From contig NC_087074.1 in assembly GCF_026151205.1 (NCBI RefSeq), positions 17,460,712 to 17,524,711 on the forward strand: a stretch of 64,000 nt of DNA, written 5' to 3'. The notes below the pieces were generated by a model that worked only from the letters and a program-made list of their open reading frames with translations, did no database searches and was not told the DNA's origin. This stretch comes from Bolinopsis microptera. Lineage: Eukaryota > Ctenophora > Tentaculata > Lobata > Bolinopsidae. Shown here piece by piece: positions 25,201 through 31,200 of this stretch; position 1 is the stretch's first letter, and every line of letters begins with the position of its first letter. A program made the translations under genes and the position numbers.

Positions 25201-28200
25201 GAGCGTCCATTTTAGCAGAGGAGGCCCAGGTAACTATATATCTGTATATTAATAATCTGCTATATATGTATCCCAGTGTTAAACAAGGAACTGAAACCGA
25301 GGGGTCTCGTTCAGGCCCTTCACACTTTTATTTCTGCGCAGTTTTAATATATCGCTATTAATAATAACTTTAATATAAAGTAATGAATGATCTTAACAGT
25401 TGTGTTTAAAGGTATTTTGCATGATCTTAACGGTTCTGTTTAAAGGTAAACACCGTTATAATTGCGTGATCTCAATCCAATTTTAAACCACCCTACCCTA
25501 GTTAGCAAAATATCAACAGATATGCCGCGCACCCTCAAGACAAGTAGTAATGGCTACTCGAAGCTCTGTACAACTTCCACGAATGCCTCAGTTCAACTGG
25601 ATCGGTGTCACACATATGCAAACCTCGGAAATGCATCAGAGAATCCTACATCTCAACGCGTACGCCAATGGGACTCTTACTGCGTACTAAAGAAAAGAAC
25701 GTGCAGCTCGCCTCCCAGAAATCAGCAGCGAAAGGCGAACACCATCCGCACCGACAGACCAAATCCGAAGTCTCGGCAATCAACGTGCCGGTCTACCAAG
25801 TAGTGTTTGTGGAGTGGACCGTTAATGCAACTAGTGTCAAGAACCCGACGGTATCTTATATCGCAAACCACCACATTCCTGAGTCTCCTGGAAGCCTTAG
25901 CGATTCCTGACGTAGGAACCGACAAGTTGGTAGAGATCATGGAATCATTTCAGACTCAACCGCGACGCCTACAACAGAAACGCGAACAAGTCGAGGTTGT
26001 GTAAGCTAATAATAAATCAAGTTTCTAATCGATAATCACATTAAATAAATCGTTTTAAGATATCCTTTTATTAACAGGATTATTCCACTTGTGAAGACTA
26101 TAATACTCCTGACAATTATCATGTCCACGAGCGTGGAAGAAAAGGGAACACATATGTGTAGGAAATGTAATAGGAAGAATCTACATTATAACAATTAATA
26201 TAGAAAATATATGCGGGGCAGCACTAAAAAGGCCAATGGTCCATTGTTACAGTTGTAACAATCTTGAAACCAGAATAAATGACGCCCTAACATTCAAATA
26301 ATTATATCACATGCGCGGCTCGTCCGCGCGAAAAAATTTGTTTCTTTATAGGAAAAAGTACGTAAAACTAGTTGTAGAGGAGAAGATAACGAGATGTCAG
26401 CGCTGTCGATGATAAAGAGTTTTTCTAAAGACAGTAAAGAGGTTGCAAATTAGTCGAATAGACTTTGCAAAATTGGTCCAGGATTTGAATACTACCCTAA
26501 AGCTGAAAAGACAATACTGATAGTCAAAAATGCAGAGGACCTGTGTTCAGCCCACTGTACAAGGAGCTGACAAAGATACTGATGGAGCTCCCGGGGGATA
26601 GCTGGCTAGATCAATTCACCCTGGTCCGGGACACGTTAGTAACCGGGTGTTACATGTTACGTGCAGCCAGGTCAGGGGAACCACTCAGCATCTCAGCTAA
26701 TGACTTAGCTGTAGAGGTAATTGCACTACACGCCAGTTATGAAATATTAATCATCAATAAAAAGAAAGCTTATTATAATCAATGTGTTTAATAATTAGTG
26801 ATACAACATACTGTTACAGCAGTTGCGTGAATTGAAGTTTGATGTGGACGGCGAAGTTCACAAGCTATACTACTTCCAATATCCCCGTTTTGTGGAAAGG
26901 ATGCAGATACCAACCTGCAACAACACCTTAACGTGAAAAGTATAGGAAAGTTAAAGACTTGGCCTACCCAACAGGAACGCGAACAAGTCGAGGTTGTGTT
27001 AGCTAATAATAAATCAAGTTTCTAATCGATAATCACATTAAATAAATCGTTTTAAAATATCCTTTTATTAACAGGATTATTCCACTTGTGAAGACTATAT
27101 TACTCCCGACAATTATCATGTCCACTGTTGTATCTTGTTATATTCCTGTACTAATTGATTTTATTTATTAGGGGTTTATGTTTGGGAAGTAAGTGTCTCT
27201 CTTGTTATAGTGTATACACAGCAAATGGCGACGAGAAACGAGCCCTGGTGCGGTAATGCCACATATCTCAACAGCTGGTTGGAACAATTGCGTGGAAGAA
27301 AAGGTAACACATATGTGTAGGAAATGTTATAGGAGAGATCTACACTATAACAATTTATATATAAAAATATAATTCAGTCAAGTGTGGGGCAGCACTAAAA
27401 AGGCCAATGGTCCATTGTTACAGTTGTAACAATCTTAAAACCACACGATTAGGGGAGAAATGTGAGAACTTGGAAAGGGAAAACAAAGTCCTGAAAGAGA
27501 CACGGAAACCCTCAAGACTGACTACAAGGATCTTAAAACCACACGATTAGGGGAGAAATGTGAGAACTTGGAAAGGGAAAACAAAGTCCTGAAAGAGACA
27601 CGGAAACCCTCAAGACTGACTACAAGGATTTGACAGAGGTCCTTCATACAGTGAGTGAATCTGTGCGAGAAATAAAAAAGGCTGCTCTGCAAAAGCCTAT
27701 GGAGGTTGTAGTTGAGGCTTCCAACCAACTCGGCAACTCAGCCTTCCATTATCAGACTCCCCCTGGCCCTCCTGCCAAGAAATTGTGTTTGAGTGATGAG
27801 AAAGGCAAGAAAAGTGACTTGAAGCTCCCTGCCTATAAAGACGGGGGGAATTAGAGAAAGAGTTTAGACAGGTTCTTTTGGTTGCCAAACTAACCTCAAA
27901 AAAGAATTCTATCTCTTTATGGAGGGTACTCCTTGATCATCAGTACCAGAATGATCCCGACCTATTGAAGGTCATTAAGTTGCCGCCAATTTGTGGAGCA
28001 ACGAAGGAATCATTACAGGGATATGAGAACGCTCCCCATAAATACATGCATTGGGATGTAGTAATTGCATTAATTAGGGTAGCAATGATTTACCAACCTA
28101 ATGCGTTTAAAGATGTAAGAGACGCGAGGAGAAAGCTGTCAAATTTTATAGACAACTGCAAGCAGAAAAATGGAAATAAGCTTGCTTCAGAGGTGTCCCG

Positions 28201-31200
28201 CAAGAGGGCCATTGACGAGATGACCAACACACCCCGACATCCGTTTCGGCATGTGAACGATTTAAAATACAGTAAAGTAAGTATACATTATACGACTAAA
28301 ATAAACAAGTTATGGAGCCATAGTCTACACCCCCAGCAATTACATTCTGCTAATTAAAACAGAACAAAAGTACGTGACCTAATATAAGGTAATAAACACG
28401 CAGAAACTAAGTACGTTGAGACGTACCTGTTCAAGGTTGAGCATGACGGGACTGTCTCGTTGCAACAAAGTGGCTGATCTCTGGGTCTTGGCGAGGAACT
28501 CTACGGTGCGGGCCAGCAGTTGCTTGTTGGGTACCTGCACAATGTACAGTTACATTAGTAGATAGCAAATAGTGCAGTGTTGGGTACCTGCACAATGTAC
28601 AGTTACATGAGTAGATAGCAAATAGTGCAGTGTTTATATAGCAAATAGTGTTTAACTAGCAAATGTGTGCGGTCACAAAGTGGACCGTGTACTCGTGTAG
28701 GACTATTCTAAGTTAAGAAAAACTATAAAGAGTATTTGAAAAAGGAATGTTTAACGTCTGGTTGTGAAATACACGAAAGTTATCTGAAAAAAGTGATATC
28801 AAAATGAGCGACATAGATAATAGAAACTCACCAAATAATCATCGAGGATAGTGACAGATTTGTCAGAAAGGTCCGAGATGTAACGGGCAATGCCCTCCGC
28901 AATAAGATGGGTGTGAGTGTAAAGCTTATCTACATCAACTGAAATAGGATCAAGTTTCAAATGAAGGCATTGTGGATCACTCAACACTATTACAACCAAT
29001 GCTTAAAACTAATTAATATCACCAGGTTAGCATTGTCTTCACTAATTAAGAAATTAATCGTTACTGATTGGTTACATGATCACCGTGGACCCCTGATATA
29101 TGTTCAGGGGTACCTTTTGTCCCACTGATCTAATTATGAGGCAAGGGAGATGTGTATTTGCTAACTTGTCTAACTCTATTACACTTCACATTATGTATGA
29201 TCACGAGAAATAAGCCGTAAGATACACATGCCCCAATTTAAATAACGAGGTTTACTGGTATTTAAAACATGTAATGCAAATTGTACTGTTGTGTTACACT
29301 GTTAACCTGTTTACTAGGTTACTAGGTTTGTTACCCTGTTTACTAGGTTACCCTGGTTACTAGATGTGTTAACCTGGCTACTAAGTTACTGGTTATTAGA
29401 TGTGTTGGTTGCTAGGTAACTGGTTACTAGGTTACTAGGTTACTGGTTACTAGGTGTGTTACCCTTGTTGTCGAAAGTGTTGAGTCTGCCGAGAGAGTTA
29501 TAAGAGAGGTAGTTGGAGATAGTTGCTGCTGAGAGACGCTTTACTGTGAAGATCTCGTGGTGCCAAGCAAACAGGGGGTTACCCAGGTTCACCTGAGGGG
29601 GGGGGGTAACATTATAATACATATAATTAGTTAATATACAATATACATTTCTGAAAATGCTTACACTGGGCAAGTATTTAGTGTGGAGTGTGGACAATGA
29701 CTGGAATGTAACTGGCTAATTACAGGAAGCTTATATAAGGTATACAGGAAGCTGAAGAATGTTAGAAGTTGTAGCGTGGTTAATTATAAGTTTACCAGGC
29801 TGCTTTCACCCATGGATTCGTTACACGTGTACATCCTAATTCGACTTGGGTAACTAACTCTATAATAGAGGTTTACTGATCGGTATATTGCCAGCGTTAT
29901 ACAAAACACTACCAACCCTTCTAAGTCATGAGCTGCTTAATAAACTGCTTAATAAACTGCTTAATAAACTGCTTAATAAACTGCTTAATAAACTGCTTAT
30001 GAAAATGCTTATGAAACTGCTTAAAAACAGAGTGAGATCATACTTTGATGATAGACGCCTGTTTGTTGAAAACGTGCTGAAAATATTTACCTTCTTTGGA
30101 ACGGTGTTTACTGATATGTTGGGGTTGATGAGAGCAACAGCTTCTTCAATAGCCATCAGCATCTTATAAGCTGCTGTTCCTGTAAATATTACAGGGTTGA
30201 TCACCTTTGAGAGTGGAAAACACAATAAATATGAGTTATGAACAAATAATTTAGTATTACTAGATATTTTAGGCGATGACTGCTTATTCTATCCAACAGA
30301 ATTAATTGTTACTTTACATTCTGGACAATAGAATGGCTAGAATCATTTCGCAAAACCTGAAAGCGGATATTACATATTATTGTGATGAATTATCAAATTG
30401 ACGAACCTTCTTTTGGCTGCTTTGAAACGTGGACGTTAAATCCGTCATTACCAATACCATCCAGACACAGCACAAACTCCACCTCATTCAACAGAACTGT
30501 TTCTAGGGAGTCAGATGAGAGCTTCTTCTCAAGCCAGGTTTTAGAGGCCAGATAGTTTAGTTTCCCTCCACTTGATAGCAGGAATAGCACGTCGTATTTT
30601 GGGGTGTTGCCTGATTTACTATATAACCTGATGGTGTTCAAATTTAATTAATTAGATGCTAATTACTTTTATTATCTAATGTCTCGTTTACAATAATATG
30701 TTTCTGTAGTGGAACAAATATCGACACGTTACATGCCATCATAACTAGCACGATGTATATAGTGATAAAACTGCTTTAAAGCTTACTTAGAAAGAAGTCT
30801 GGATATTTCTAGTAGAGCTGCTACCCCACTACCATTACCATTAGCTGACTTAGCTAGGTGAGGAGCTATACCGTAGCTGTCAAAGTGGGCTACTATCGCA
30901 ATACTGGGGTTGGTTTCTCTTCCTTGGCTCAGCATCTTACCCTGGACAAGGTAATAAGCTTTAAATATTTGATACATAAATATGGCCATGCTTCTGAGTT
31001 CTGCACAAAAAAAACCTGCCGAGACGCGACTAAATCGTAATCAATAAACTTAAATAAACAATGTTGTGAGGAAGGGAGTGTAACTACCTGTATAGTATAA
31101 AGGGAAGATTTGACAGGAGCAGGAGTAGTTCCGTACGTGACTATCTGGTAGCCGTTAGAATGGAACACGTTACCAAGTGCTGCAGCGGCCGTGGCTGCAT

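Larger units (their letters stand above)
23497..25230 (+). repeat. Duplicated intron-exon unit (two copies)
   Basis: A short exon-like segment at about 23500-23612 (AG before it, GT after it) encodes NGAFRKLVKIELATLDSC-x2-C. It is repeated at about 25115-25230 as NGAYRKLVKLELAELDTC-x2-C. The intron-like sequence before each copy is also shared: TTGATATTTTATTAATTGCA, then CTTCAAAACAT(C/T)TCAG. Conservation of both the peptide and the splice acceptor suggests duplicated exons of a spliced gene, possibly one carried by a mobile element. The family is not recognised. Confidence 0.45.
4250..28426 (-). other. Nicalin intron 10, 24-kb accumulation of mobile DNA
   Basis: This single intron runs from the GT after exon 10 (28426) to the AG before exon 11 (4250). 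It contains pseudogenes, a hAT element, a Gypsy fragment, the 9.07-kb inverted-repeat element with LINE-A inside, duplicated zinc-ribbon repeats and duplicated small exons. LINE-A lies in the same orientation as nicalin, so its promoter or polyadenylation signals could in principle affect nicalin transcripts. Parts not itemised elsewhere (about 5.1-6.3, 12.2-12.7 and 28.3-28.4 kb) show no gene I can support. Confidence 0.85.

Noticed and set aside
26455-26540. Reverse transcriptase fragment (GFEYYPKAEKTILIVKN)
   Set aside because: It resembles a motif in some invertebrate reverse transcriptases, but the stretch is under 30 residues with no catalytic motif.
29888-30225. Leu/Lys repeat proteins on both strands
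   Set aside because: Products of the 12-bp minisatellite; the only real coding part here is nicalin exon 7.
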